From the NCBI GenBank assembly GCA_014529385.2, contig CM043943.1, positions 100,461,355 through 100,525,354 on the forward strand: 64,000 nucleotides of DNA. The letters run 5' to 3'. This stretch comes from Adiantum capillus-veneris (taxonomy: Eukaryota; Streptophyta; Polypodiopsida; Polypodiales; Pteridaceae). Under the pieces are notes generated by a model, which was given only the letters and a program-made list of their open reading frames with translations, was not told the DNA's origin and made no database searches. The position numbers were made by a program, and so were the translations under genes. This document shows positions 46,541 to 57,109 of this stretch, in pieces (the stretch's first letter is position 1; the number at the start of each line of letters is the position of its first letter).

Positions 46541-47218
46541 CAAAGCTTTCTTACATATGCACACTTTATCCTCTTGTCCTTTCTTGACAAAACCGTGAGA
46601 CTACGTTACATAAACTTCCTCAAATATATCAACATTCAAGAAAGTAGTAACAATGTGGGATTAATGATGTACATCCCAACCAAAATGAGCTGCCAATGCA
46701 CATAGAAAATGCACAGTAGTCATATGACAAGTGGGAGAAAAAGTCTCTTCATAATCTATGCCTTTTTGCTATGCATACCCTTTTGAAATAACTCGATCCT
46801 GATGGTGGCGATCAATCTCACCATCCGGATTTCATTTCAGCTTGTAAACCCACTTCATAGAAATGGTTTTTTTGCCAGGAGGCAAATCACATAAACTCCA
46901 TGTGTCATTTTCTATAAGTGCATCATATTCTGATTGCATGGCAGCCATCCAATTTTGTGAATTATGTGCTTTATCAAAAGACCCCCATAGGTTGTACATT
47001 TGCCTCATTGGAGTTTACATTTAACCTTTCACCACTGAAAGGAGGCAACAAAGCGTCATAAATTTCCTATAAGCTTATATTACTATCTCTAGTACATGAC
47101 AACAAGGGTTGAACATAATCTTCCACAAACACAACATCCCATGAGACCAAGGTATGCTTTTTTTGCAGATGATACAACCTGTAGACTTTTCTTTCAACAC
47201 TATAACCAACAAAAATCC
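46541..47218 (-). pseudogene. Copia-C integrase C-terminus and RT N-terminal part
   Basis: At the right edge the integrase ends with the copia IFVGYS...YRLYHLQ motif and SWDVVFVED. RT starts with MAAMQSEYDALIENDTW, then GKKTISMKWVYK and GIDYEETFSP, and reaches the MITE at KKAL. Several stops lie in frame. Integrase is truncated at 47,218 by the gypsy-2 LTR. Confidence 0.82.
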
Positions 47219-48131
47219 TGTTTGCGGGTCGCCGCGATGGACGTCCATAGCATAGCTCTCAAGCATCAACATAAAATTATCGATACAGAGGAAGCAACTC
47301 AGATGAGGCATGGAAACTCACTAGGGTGTCAATCCTAATGAAGTGAACTCGAAGAGATGTAAATACTAACTCTACAAGCAAATCAATCGCACTAAAGCCA
47401 AGTAACCTGCCTATGTCCTTCTACACAGCTCTACAGTCATCACGCCCGTTCACCATGCAAATCATATCGGAATCGCACGAAACTTGAAGGGAAGCTACAC
47501 GGGACTATCAGGAACATATCCTATCACTGTCATAGCATTCTGGAGAGGTACAACGATCGCGATCGTTCGTCCCAAAGTACGCAAAAATAGTAAACGAATG
47601 ATCCTAAGGGGTCGTTTTTAGGTCCCTAGATCCTCTCCTAGGGTCAAAACAACATAAAATACGCATATAAACACTCAAAACAGCGATTTAAGGCCTAGAC
47701 GGATGCGTTTGAAACCTTCACCGAATCTTGAATGCTTACACTTGAATGGAAGAGCAGAGTAAGAGGAACACAATGCAAGAAACAAAACTGAATTTGGTTT
47801 ACCGTAGCCGCAATGGAGAAGATTACAAGTTTGAACAAGAAGAAGCTCTCATTCGTACGTTGTCTTCTCAGTTTTTCCTCCAAAAGGATTATCCAAAACT
47901 TACAGAAAATGGCCTTTATAGATTAGGTCTTTGCAAAAATGGATTGTCCGGCCATAAGCCCCTAATCTTAAAACTGGCTCTCTAATATACAATTGTTCCC
48001 AAAAGGATAATCATACATCCTTGACAATTTCCCGGCTAAGAGATGCTTCTTTACAAAAGAATTTTACAATGGTGTCTCAGGAAATTATGGTCCTTCTGGC
48101 CATGGCCGCCTGTGGCCTCTTCCCCCAAACA
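47219..48131 (-). repeat. Gypsy-2 3' LTR
   Basis: The 913-bp LTR has short inverted ends: on the - strand TGTTTGGGGG at the start and CCCGCAAACA at the finish. It begins directly after the purine tract at 48,132. Its left edge coincides exactly with the break in copia-C integrase. It contains one CGATCGCGATCG palindrome at 47,554. The second LTR is not in the window, so ends rest on TG/CA, tract and interrupted host sequence. Confidence 0.82.
47554..47565. repeat. CGATCGCGATCG palindrome, LTR copy
   Basis: A perfect 12-bp palindrome preceded by GGTACAA, much like the spacer copies (GGTACAC). This copy is in the LTR. Confidence 0.9.
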
Positions 48132-48145
48132 CTCCCCCCTTCCTT
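48132..48145 (-). other. Gypsy-2 polypurine tract
   Basis: On the - strand AAGGAAGGGGGGAG directly precedes the LTR start TGTTTGGGGG. Confidence 0.8.
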
Positions 48146-48169
48146 ATCCTTGCACGCCCTCGTGCATGT

Positions 48170-49905
48170 TCAGTGCTTTGGCCGTTGATGTGGCTCTAAT
48201 GAAGCGAGTGTCGCTGAAAAGCTTCTTGTTCGCAGTACAGCTTCGAGGGCTTCTTGGTATTGTCTGAATGGATTTTCTGATAATGTGTGTTGGTATGCCA
48301 CGTACCTTGCCTTGAGGTCCTTCGCCATGGGATGGAAAATCCTTGAATCCATTTCGAAGAATCCTGTGACGAAGGCCTCTTCAAACGTTTGCAAGTAGTG
48401 TGATGGTAGGTACATTAGCCTGGAGTACATGGCCATCAAGATATGCCGTGGCGGTGAATCCTGTAGATTCCAGCAGATGCCTCTGTGTCCTTCCAAGAAT
48501 AGATTCCACGGATGATCGTCGCCTTCAGTGTCTTTAAACACCTGGATGCAAGTGACGATCATCCGGGCTATCTTTACTAACATTTGGCAAGCCAAATCGG
48601 GGACATCCCGTAGCAAAGTCACTGTTGAGTTTAGTGTGATGACCATGTACGCCACTGTAGGGGGTTGCTGCGCTGTCAGAACCGGGTAATTTAGCTTGTG
48701 CTACCTTGACCCCTTCCATGTTGTGAAATCTTTCCAAGTGCGTCGTCGAGGGACAGGGCAGAATGTAGGATCTATTTGTATATGTTGAGGCGCGTTGTGG
48801 TAATTTGTTAGATCCTGTGGTCTTTTGTCCAACCACTTCTGCCTCCACTTGGGGTGGTCATCGACAAGCACCTGAGCTTCTTCCACTGTGAGTGCAATGC
48901 CCTCGTAACCCCCTTCTTTGTTTTGTGGCAAGGCTGACCGCATCTTTTCTTTCCACAAATTCGCTTCATGGCACAGTAGAGGAAACGGGAGGTATTCGTG
49001 GCCAAACCCTTCCACCTGCTCTTCTGGTTGTAAATATGCCAGGGCTGCTGACTCCAGTATCTTCTTTTCATAGAGCATATATTCCTTGGCTGGCCCCTCT
49101 GGCATGTCCTAAATGCTTTCACTGGGTTCATCTCGTATGTCCAAATCGGGTGCTTCAAATTCCTGCTCCTGTTGCCCTTGGTGTGAGGTTCCAGGCAAGT
49201 CTGTCACATGGTGTCCAGGCAACAGTTGCGGTTGAGTCTGTGCCTTGTCTGCTTTGATCTGCTGTTGGACAAGCAAATCTTCTTTTTCCTTTAGCAATGA
49301 TCACCGATCTATCTTTGAATTTGGAGTTCAGCGCTTGCTTGAGCGAGTTGCTGCTCCACTTCTTTTAATTTTAACTCGTTTGCCGCTGTCTAGGCCACCA
49401 TTCCTGATACGAGCAGCTGTCTTTGAAGCCTTTCTTGCTCTAGCTCTGCTTTTAGCGCTGCTATAGTATTCTCTACTGTGGCATTGTCAGATGTGGATAC
49501 CAATGCTCCAGCAGGTTCCTGATTAGCCATCAAAGCCGTCAGAGTGCCCTTGACAGTGCTGTAGGAGTTGCTAAGCCTTTGAAATCTTGCACTTTCGTAG
49601 GCAAGCTGCTCTGTCTCTTTCTAGACTCTGGCCGTCATCTCTTGGCACTCTTTCTCTTTGGCAGTCAGGTCTAATCTGACGTCCACCAAATCTTTGATCA
49701 GAGACTGAGCCTACTGCCGCTCAAGGTCTCTTTCCTCCGTTGTGCGTTCTAGTTGTGTTCTTAGGCTGTCTAACTCTTCTTGCACTGATTCTTGCTTTTG
49801 TCGGGCTTCCTTTACCTGCCTTTCTTTTTCAGTCAGCACCACATATTGACACTGGAATTGCCGTTCTAACTCTTGCAGTGTTTTCTTGTAATCAAATCCA
49901 GTCAC
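48170..49905 (-). pseudogene. Gypsy-2 ORF-Y: accessory coiled-coil protein, broken
   Basis: This second 3' ORF overlaps the end of ORF-X by four bases in another frame and would encode about 575 residues. The N-terminal half is a heptad-rich coiled coil (KTLQELERQFQ, EKERQVKEARQ, then Gln/Glu-rich). The C-terminal half (about 49,100-48,170) is globular-looking, with LPFPLLCHEANLW, RTWKDFTTW and YLPSHYLQTFEEAF. Stops at 49,711, 49,621, 49,390, 49,309, 49,109 and 48,701 are all TAG, and one frameshift lies near 49,300. CAG to TAG would explain the stops in this Gln-rich protein. Position just before the LTR is where env-like genes sit, but I see no signal peptide or membrane segment. Function unknown. 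Confidence 0.65.
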
Positions 49906-51581
49906 TGCTTGGCATTCTTCTTGGTATCCGATGGATTCTGTAGGTAGTAAAGCTTCCTTTTGCGAGGTTGTAAGGGGAGGAGTTGGTTGTTTTTGTTCGA
50001 TGGAGAAGGGGGAGGAGGTGGAGGTGGAGATTTGGGTGATGGCGGAGGTGATTTTCTAGGCGAGGGAGGAGGTGATTTTGGTGAGGGAGGACGCGGACTC
50101 AATTTTTCTCGCACATGTCTCCTTTTGGAAGTTTCCTCGCCTTGCTGCGAAGCAGATGCTTCGGCTTTCCTTTTCTTTAGAATACTGATTATTCTTTGGC
50201 GGGTGAGATCCGCCGCGCGTCGCGCTTCCAGATTCCTATCTCTCTGGATCTGCTTAAGCTGTTCAACCTGATTCTTCTCTTCAGCCGCGTCTTTTTCCTT
50301 CGTTTGTTCCTTGGACTGTGAGGATATGTCCACTTCAGCAGCCTTTTGTTCTGCTTCCAGTCTTTGCTTCTCAGCCCGTAGGCGAGTTGCATTTTCTATC
50401 CTTTCTTGCCTTTCCCTTTCTAATCTTCTTTTTTGTGCCTGTTGCGTTTCCACTGCTCGAGCCTGTTTGTCAGTCCGCAATTTGGTGCGTCTTTCTTCGA
50501 CTCTTTTCTGGGCTTTCGCATATGCTTTTTTCATGTCCGACTGCGGTATTGCACTTCTCTCTCCTCGTTTTCTCTCAAGCGGCTTTGTCGAATCTTCCTC
50601 CTCACTTTCCTCAAACTCTGAAGGCACTTTATCTTTAGACTCTTGCGACTTCCCTTCGTCATCTGTCTCCGTTTTCTCTTCATCACTAGAACATTTATTG
50701 GTGGCCTTTGCTGAGCGCGATGATGTAGCGCCAGGTGTTGTCCTTACACAGTGTGGAACCAGCTTAGCTTTCTGGATCAAGGCCGTTTGTGAGCTGGCTG
50801 CTGGCAAATCCTCGATCATTCCCAAAGCCTGGTATGCTATTCTGGTTAGCATCGTCCTTGCACTCATGTAGGTTTTGTTTTTTGCCGAGCTTTTCAAATT
50901 TGCTTTGACCAAGATTTCCAAGATGTAAGAACCATAATCGCATCGGATGGTTCTGTTTTCGGCTGTTGCTAGAGCCATGACCACTGCAATGTGCAGGATC
51001 GGCTCGGTGTAGCGAGGAGGCTTTTGAACTCTGAAATGTTGAGATATCAATCTCATCGGCAATTCTAGCTCTCCGTAGATCATGTCAGTGTATTTGTATT
51101 TGTTCCCCTTCGCTTTGACGAATGCCTTCTCATTGTCTAGTGACTTTGTCTTTGCTAACAAATCATGTTGTCTTGGGAGGAAATGCAAGGCTTCATTGAT
51201 GATCTCCTTCGTGATCTTTACTTTAACATTTGACCCATCTTTGTCTGTGAGCATTGCCTGCCCATCATATTGTATTGAGCTCATAAGTTCGGTGGCCCTC
51301 ATGTAATATGTTCCCCATGGCTGTAATTTGAAAAATTGTTCCAAGTGTATCGCCCGTACAGCCTCTATTACTTCCGGCTTTTGGTGGAGAGTCCATATCT
51401 CCCGTGGCATGATAGTTGTCTTTACCAAGTCGCCATCAGCATCCTTAAACTTCGAGATGAAGATGTGGGCAGGGATTTGAGCCAGTATTTCATCCAAGAT
51501 GTGAGCCTTCTCATTTGTGGCAAGCTCCTCCACTTCATATGGTGTTGTTGTCCACTGCCTGTCTTTCTTTGGGCGAGGCAT
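49902..51581 (-). CDS. Gypsy-2 ORF-X: intact 559-aa accessory protein
   Basis: This is the longest uninterrupted accessory frame in gypsy-2, from ATG (MPRPKKDRQW) to TGA. Residues 1 to about 270 look folded, with IPAHIFISKF, ITKEIINEALHFLP and ELPMRLISQHF. The middle is acidic and Ser-rich, followed by a strongly charged Arg/Glu/Gln helical stretch typical of a coiled coil, a Pro-rich block (SPPPSPRKSPPPSPK) and a basic tail. The N-terminal third faintly resembles proteins annotated as putative plant transposon protein in Athila-type elements; I hold that loosely. There is no signal peptide or transmembrane segment, so an envelope is not supported. It is downstream of a 2.4-kb spacer and overlaps ORF-Y. 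It stays open while neighbours carry stops. Confidence 0.7.
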   Translation of the reverse strand: MPRPKKDRQWTTTPYEVEELATNEKAHILDEILAQIPAHIFISKFKDADGDLVKTTIMPREIWTLHQKPEVIEAVRAIHLEQFFKLQPWGTYYMRATELMSSIQYDGQAMLTDKDGSNVKVKITKEIINEALHFLPRQHDLLAKTKSLDNEKAFVKAKGNKYKYTDMIYGELELPMRLISQHFRVQKPPRYTEPILHIAVVMALATAENRTIRCDYGSYILEILVKANLKSSAKNKTYMSARTMLTRIAYQALGMIEDLPAASSQTALIQKAKLVPHCVRTTPGATSSRSAKATNKCSSDEEKTETDDEGKSQESKDKVPSEFEESEEEDSTKPLERKRGERSAIPQSDMKKAYAKAQKRVEERRTKLRTDKQARAVETQQAQKRRLERERQERIENATRLRAEKQRLEAEQKAAEVDISSQSKEQTKEKDAAEEKNQVEQLKQIQRDRNLEARRAADLTRQRIISILKKRKAEASASQQGEETSKRRHVREKLSPRPPSPKSPPPSPRKSPPPSPKSPPPPPPPSPSNKNNQLLPLQPRKRKLYYLQNPSDTKKNAKQ

Positions 51582-51787
51582 TCTGTGTCAGGAGAATCAT
51601 AAGCTGTCAGGATTTTCTTTCTGCAATCAGTCACATTTAGACTTTTTAGTAAAAACAGTCCAGAAGTTAAAACTGATCATAACTTGAACAAATTTCATCC
51701 ATTCTTGTCCATATTTCACCAGTGGGACTAGGAAGGCTAGAGCTATGACTGATAAAAATTTGAGCCAGTTCTGGATCTGAGGTACAC

Positions 51788-51799
51788 CGATCGCGATCG
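51788..51799. repeat. CGATCGCGATCG palindrome, spacer copy 1
   Basis: Flanked by GAGGTACAC and TAGTACAGAGGCCAAATTT; GTAC boxes lie on both sides. Confidence 0.9.
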
Positions 51800-52060
51800 T
51801 AGTACAGAGGCCAAATTTGGATTTGATCATATGAGTGGGTTGTTGATAGTTGGAGGGTCATTTTGGTACACTCTGTGTGTCTTTTGGACCACTTTTGAGT
51901 TTACAGGTCCCATTTATGGGTTACAAGGGAGTTTTGGACTAGACTCTGATTTTTTATGAGTTATTGATGTCCAATTGGCTTGAAGCTTGGATGGCGACTT
52001 GAACAAGATGTGTACAAGGGATCTGATAGGTTTTGGTCAAATTTTGGATTTGAGGTACAC

Positions 52061-52072
52061 CGATCGCGATCG
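52061..52072. repeat. CGATCGCGATCG palindrome, spacer copy 2
   Basis: Same flanks as copy 1 over about 40 bases, 273 bp further right. Confidence 0.9.
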
Positions 52073-52774
52073 TAGTACAGAGGCCAAATTTAGGGGAAAC
52101 TAGATGGTCATGATTTCCTATGCTTGCCTAGCCCACTGATGATTTATTTTCAAGTTTGGACTTAAAATGAACAATTTAGAGCAATTTTTCACTATTTGAC
52201 CATATTTTACTAAGTCTAACCACATTTGGTTTTCCTGATGAATTTTGGTTGGATCCTGGAGTTAGTTGAAGTTAGTTCTGGAGCTCCCAATGCTCCCATG
52301 ATGTTCTGCTACTATCAGCCTACTCCATTGTCTGATTTTGACCTTATCAGACACTTTATACCCTGTCTTAGGAGGTTTTTCATATTTGTGCATTTTTCAG
52401 GCATTTCTTGGATATCCATGTGATGTTTCAGCATCCTGAAGTGATCCTCGGCTCCAATTCTAGCTTTGTGTGATCAAACGAGATTGAAATTACCATATAT
52501 GTACTTGTAGGAGATATTGAGATCCATCCAAGGTTTTCTGCAACTGTTCTGACCTTAGTCGGACAAGTGTTCCTTCCAAACCATCCATCATCATTTTTAA
52601 CCAGATTTGGGTAGTTGTAGGTCAAATTTTCCCTTTTGGGTTGTGTTTGACAAATTGGGCCCATTCTATGAGCAAAATTTGTGCATTTTCCTTGAAAATT
52701 CAAGAGGGTGTACTTTTAACTCAGTTCCAAGCATGGGCCAACTCAAAAGTTGCAAAACCTGCAAGTGGGGGCAT

Positions 52775-52786
52775 CGATCGCGATCG
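52775..52786. repeat. CGATCGCGATCG palindrome, spacer copy 3
   Basis: Followed by TATCATGGAGGCCAAATTTG; the left flank is diverged. Confidence 0.9.
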
Positions 52787-52888
52787 TATCATGGAGGCCA
52801 AATTTGGTTTTGACACCAACAGGTTGTAGGCGAGGTTGAGGGGAGGTGTTTTGCAAAATCTGTCCCAGTTTTTGTCAGTGAGGTGCAC

Positions 52889-52900
52889 CGATCGCGATCG
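52889..52900. repeat. CGATCGCGATCG palindrome, spacer copy 4
   Basis: The palindrome extends outward here to CACCGATCGCGATCGGTG (18 bp), followed by TACCATCACCAAATTTGG. Confidence 0.9.
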
Positions 52901-53995
52901 GTGTACCATCACCAAATTTGGTTTTGACCACATGGATTTGTTCCTGACCTTGTGGGGAGCACATTCATGTGTTCTGTGGCTGAAAAAAGTTATGTATGGA
53001 AGCCTCTAAGGGCCCTCGACCTCTTTGACCCCATCCGACTTTGATTCGATCCTTTTGACCATTTGTGCAAAGATTTGCACTTCCATGCATAATAGACTTG
53101 ATCTTTACTTAATAGGGAACATACCTGTGAAATCTGGTGTGAAATGCTGGCTCCAACCGTCCGTACGGGGCAGAAACGTGGCAACTCTCTTTAGGTCAAA
53201 AAAGCTCTCTCCTTCTCTCTCAAAAGGTGACAATGAACAATGAGCTAGAATTTGGCCTACCTGATCTATATCTTCCCGAGATTTTCATAACACAGGGTTG
53301 ATTTTTCTCACAATTGATCTTGATTTAATCTACATACCACTTGTGGGTCGAACCGTTCATCATTCCGACGTCGTATGACCGTTTGATGCGATTTTGATGA
53401 AATGTAGTCATGATCATTGAGGCCGAAATTTGACATCTTTAGATTAGCTTCATATCTTCCATGCTTGATAATTTTATCATGATACTTCGGCGTTTGCTTC
53501 CAGAACTTAATTCTGACACTTGTAATCGAGATTTTTTTGAATTTTAGATGTTTTATTAACGAAAATCAAACACAATAAAATGAAAATACTTATTAACTAG
53601 CGAAAATTTAGCCAAAATTATTATACTCACCCCTAAGCATATATTTTCTCTAGAAGCATCCCAATGCTCCGGATTTGTCATTATAGCTCATTATTATGCT
53701 AGTCGGATGATACAGAAAGGAAACTGCTAAAAATGCCAGGTTTTGATCTAATTTGTTCAAAACTGAACTCTAAATAATGAAAAAAAACACACACATTATG
53801 TAAATATATACACATTGGACCTCTTAATGGCCCTGACTGTGACTCCTCCCTTCCTTGTCCCAGTCGTCCCGGACGAAGGGTGGTGCATGTGCATGGGTTT
53901 TGAACTCTGTGTCAATGCATGGCCGTGTCATGTGGCCCTATTCTAATGTTTGAGACAATGCGTTGGGTAACAATATGCTCTGCATGATGTGGGAA

Positions 53996-54844
53996 CTAAA
54001 TGTAGTGTTCAGTGGCTTTTGATGGCGAGGGTAGCTGTTTATGGAACATGAGAGCTTGCAGTTGAATTGCTCTTTCCTTGATTGTTGGTGTTGTGCTGGC
54101 AACTATTTTTGGAACCCATTTATATGTGGTTTGCTGCATCGTTACCGATTCTGCTCTAGTTTTCACCGGTTTCCTGTGCCATTTGGAAGATTCAGGCTTC
54201 GTGTTTTGAGTTTTGGTGTTCCTTTGGAGCTCTGGCATTTTAGCGTTATCCATTTTTGGTTTCCATTTCCACTTGGAAGTAGCTTCGGAAGGTTTTGGAG
54301 ATTATGCTGCTTCTGTCAGGAGTTTGCCCTTAGGTAGCCATATCTTGCTCGGTTTGTTGGTCAGCAATGATTTCCTAATCCAGACCTTCTGAATAACCTT
54401 TGGGGTTTTTTTTGGCTGAATAGCTGGTTGCTTATTGTTGATGGGGATACTTGGCCACGGGTGATCTGTTTTTGCGAATGGAGTCATGTACACGTTAGAG
54501 TCGTATGTGTATCTTAACGCATGTTCTGACCATTCAGTGACTGCATTGTATGTTCTCATCGATGGAACTCCTAAACATATTGATTCTCTGATTTCTCCGT
54601 CTTCCATTACGAAAAATTGATGAGGGCAACTATTTCCATCAAGATTGATTGGTAAGTTTACTATTCCCAGCGTTGGCATTGTTGCACCGTTTGCCGCTCG
54701 TAGATTACGTGTGGATTGCACGAGTGGTTCATCTGTAAGCATCCTGTAAGTGGAGAAGTTGACCACATTCACTCTTGCACCTGTGTCAATTAATGCTCGC
54801 TGATACCTGCCATGCGGGAGTTTGACATTGATTCGAACATCAAT
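53996..54844 (-). pseudogene. Gypsy-2 second retropepsin-like domain, after integrase
   Basis: Directly after the integrase ORF and in the same frame, beyond one TGA (54,845-54,847), lies a domain with RALIDTGARVNVVN near 54,790 (catalytic Asp-Thr-Gly-Ala), LRAANGATMPTLG, HQFFVMEDGE and ICLGVPSM. The order DTG, flap-region strands and a hydrophobic-Gly motif is that of retropepsins. About 180 codons run to a TAA at 54,302; the frame then continues through a basic Lys/Pro/Thr-rich tail to TAG at 53,996. The usual protease of this element is separate, at about 59,560. A degenerate duplicate or an acquired clan AA protease are both possible. The fold call rests on motifs only. Confidence 0.7.
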
Positions 54845-57109
54845 TCATGTTTCCCATTGCTCATCAGTTTGAATGATAGATAAAGGAATTTGAGTCGTGT
54901 CTAGTGGTGTAGGAATTAGTTGTTGTTGTAATGCTTGTTTTCTTTTTAAAATCCTGACTTTGGCCTCCTCCTGTGCTTGAGATTTTGCTTCTTTTGCTTT
55001 TTTCTTGCGCTCCTTCGCAGCGTGTATTTTGGCAAGCATTTCTGTGGTTAGTGGCAAGTTGTATTTCTTTAGTCTACAACCACTAATCCAGTTAGGCATT
55101 TCCACTCCCTCTAATGTCGCAAGTTTGATGGCACCGCTAGATGATATGTGATGAATCACGTAGGGTCCATTCCCTCGCTTTTTGAGTTTTCGGGAATGTT
55201 GTTTTAGGGTATACATTAAAACATAATCCCCAGTAGCAAATTCCTTGCTGATTACGTGTTGATCAAAGAATGATTTCATGTTTCGTTTTTGCGCGTAGAT
55301 TGACGCAACTGCTCTCAATCTAGTTTCATCCAGTTTTTCTAGGACATCTACTTGATTGGATAATTCATGGCCCGTCCATTCTAATTGTTTAGCGACTCGA
55401 AGTGTGGGAATAAGGAATTCAAGTGGCGAAATCGCTTGCATTCCATAAACCATGTTGAATGGAGTCGTTTTGATGGATGTTTTGTAAGCTACTCGATACG
55501 CCCATAAAGCTGAATGCAGCTTTTGATCCCAGTCAGCTCTCGATTCGCCGACAATTTTGGTAAGAATTGTCACCAAAATTTTATTCGTACTTTCTTCTTG
55601 GCCGTTCGCTTGTGGGTGATAGGGGGCGGACTTCCTGTGAATTACCATGAATTTGTCCAATAGAAATTCGATCACTTCATTGATAAAGTGAGTGCCTCTA
55701 TCGCTCACGAGCTCAATTGGTAAGCCATATCTGGTGAAAATGTTCTCGTACAAAAACTGTGCTGTCGTTTTTGCATCATTTCTGGCTGTTGCTTTAGCTT
55801 CCACCCATTTTGTTAGATAATCTGTTGCCACTATAATGTATTGAGCGTGCGTTTTATACCCCGGAGGCGTTATCGGTTCTACAAAATCTATTCTCCATTT
55901 CGCAAATGCTCTTGCCCCCATCATTGGCCTTAAGGGCATATCGTCTCGCGCTCTCGGAATTTTAATTTTCTGGCACTCATCACATCGTTTCACAAACTCT
56001 TCAGCATCCATGAATAGTGTAGGCCACCATATGCCCGCAATAAGAATTTCTTTGGCCGTTTTGTCAACTGAGAAATGTCCACCAGCTTGTCCGCTGTGTG
56101 CTTGCTCTAAGATAGGAATGTATTCCTCTTCAGTCGCGCACATTCTCAATTGATGGTCCTTTCCCCTCTTGTAAAGAGCGTCCTCAATCAGTACATAGTT
56201 TTCTGTCTCTTTCATGATTGTTTTGATTTGTGATCTACTCATCCCCTCAGACAGGATCCTGGTGGTGAGGTATTCAACGATGTAGTTACTCCATCGGGGT
56301 GCTACAGACAATCTGAATAGAGTCATGTGTTCTATTGGCTTTTGAAGCGTGCATTTGACACAAGATTTGACATGCATATGAACACTATGTTGCATTTTTG
56401 GCCAATACACACCCACTCTCATCAATCTCTGGTACATCTGTGCATGCCCATTGTGAATTCCCATTGTTTTTATATGAGCCTGGTTTAGGTGCAATTCTCG
56501 TTTGTCAGATTCAACACAAAGCCTAAGGATTCGATTCGTTCTCTGTTTATATAGCCTGCCCGCCAACATTACCAATGATCTGGATGCTGCAATGGTAGAT
56601 GGTTGTCTTGTCATATTCAAAGACCCGATAGTCAGCAAAGGAATTAAGTCCTTGCTCCATCTTGGAACCATTTCTATGTTGAAAAGATATGCATCTGGCA
56701 GATCATCGTCAACTCCTACAGGGTTTTCTCCATGCATCATCCTAGATAAATGGTCCGCTCTTTGGTGTGTTGTACCTTTTTTGTCCACTACTGTAAAATC
56801 AAACTCAAGCAGTATGATGAACCATCGAACAATCCTTCCCATACTGCAAGGTTTGTTTACTAAGTACAGCAGTGCTTGGTGATCAATGATGAATACAAAT
56901 TTATTGGAAAGTAAGTAGTGTCTAAACTTTTTCACCGCATAGACCACACCTAATCCCTTCCTCTCGATTGTCGTGTAATTCTTCTCTACATTGTTCAATT
57001 GTCTACTGGAGTAACTCATTGGAAAATCCATGTTGTTCTCTCCAGGTTGTGCAAGTATGCATCCTATTTCATACGCTGATGCATCCACGTGAATGTGAAA
57101 GATCTTTTC
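54845..57109 (-). pseudogene. Gypsy-2 RNase H and integrase
   Basis: The 747-codon open stretch follows RT after one TGA (57,110), in a position where related elements have Trp. RNase H keeps FHIHVDAS, TTIERKGLG, IIDHQALLYL and RADHLSRM. Integrase has an HHCC zinc region (EQAHSGQAGGH, CDECQK) and a DDE core: first Asp in KWRIDFVEP, second in ELVSDRGTHF, Glu in NGQEESTNK. The C-terminus carries a GPY motif (GNGPYVIHHI), then a Lys/Ala/Glu helical tail to QWET before the TGA at 54,845. The domains are otherwise undamaged. Confidence 0.92.

Larger units (their letters stand above)
44942..47218 (-). mobile_element. Copia-C: degraded Ty1/copia remnant
   Basis: This - strand remnant keeps the C-terminal end of integrase (47,218 to about 47,090), RT and RNase H. 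It is interrupted by a MITE-like element at 46,075-46,540 and cut at 47,218 by insertion of gypsy-2. Neither LTR is certain. Confidence 0.85.
51582..53995. other. Gypsy-2 noncoding spacer between pol and ORF-X
   Basis: No frame longer than about 90 codons shows protein-like composition. It holds four CGATCGCGATCG palindromes between 51,788 and 52,900, each followed within about 10 bases by a CCAAATTT box. Being upstream of ORF-X, it could carry the promoter of a separate 3' transcript; that is inference. Confidence 0.6.

Noticed and set aside
48170-51581. ORF-X or ORF-Y as an env gene
   Set aside because: They are in the env position but show no signal peptide, transmembrane helix or furin-like site; coiled coil and Pro-rich regions dominate.
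51788-52900. Cyanobacterial HIP1 octamer (GCGATCGC) as evidence of bacterial DNA
   Set aside because: The octamer is only the centre of a larger 12-bp palindrome confined to one plant retrotransposon; surrounding DNA is AT-rich and plant-like.
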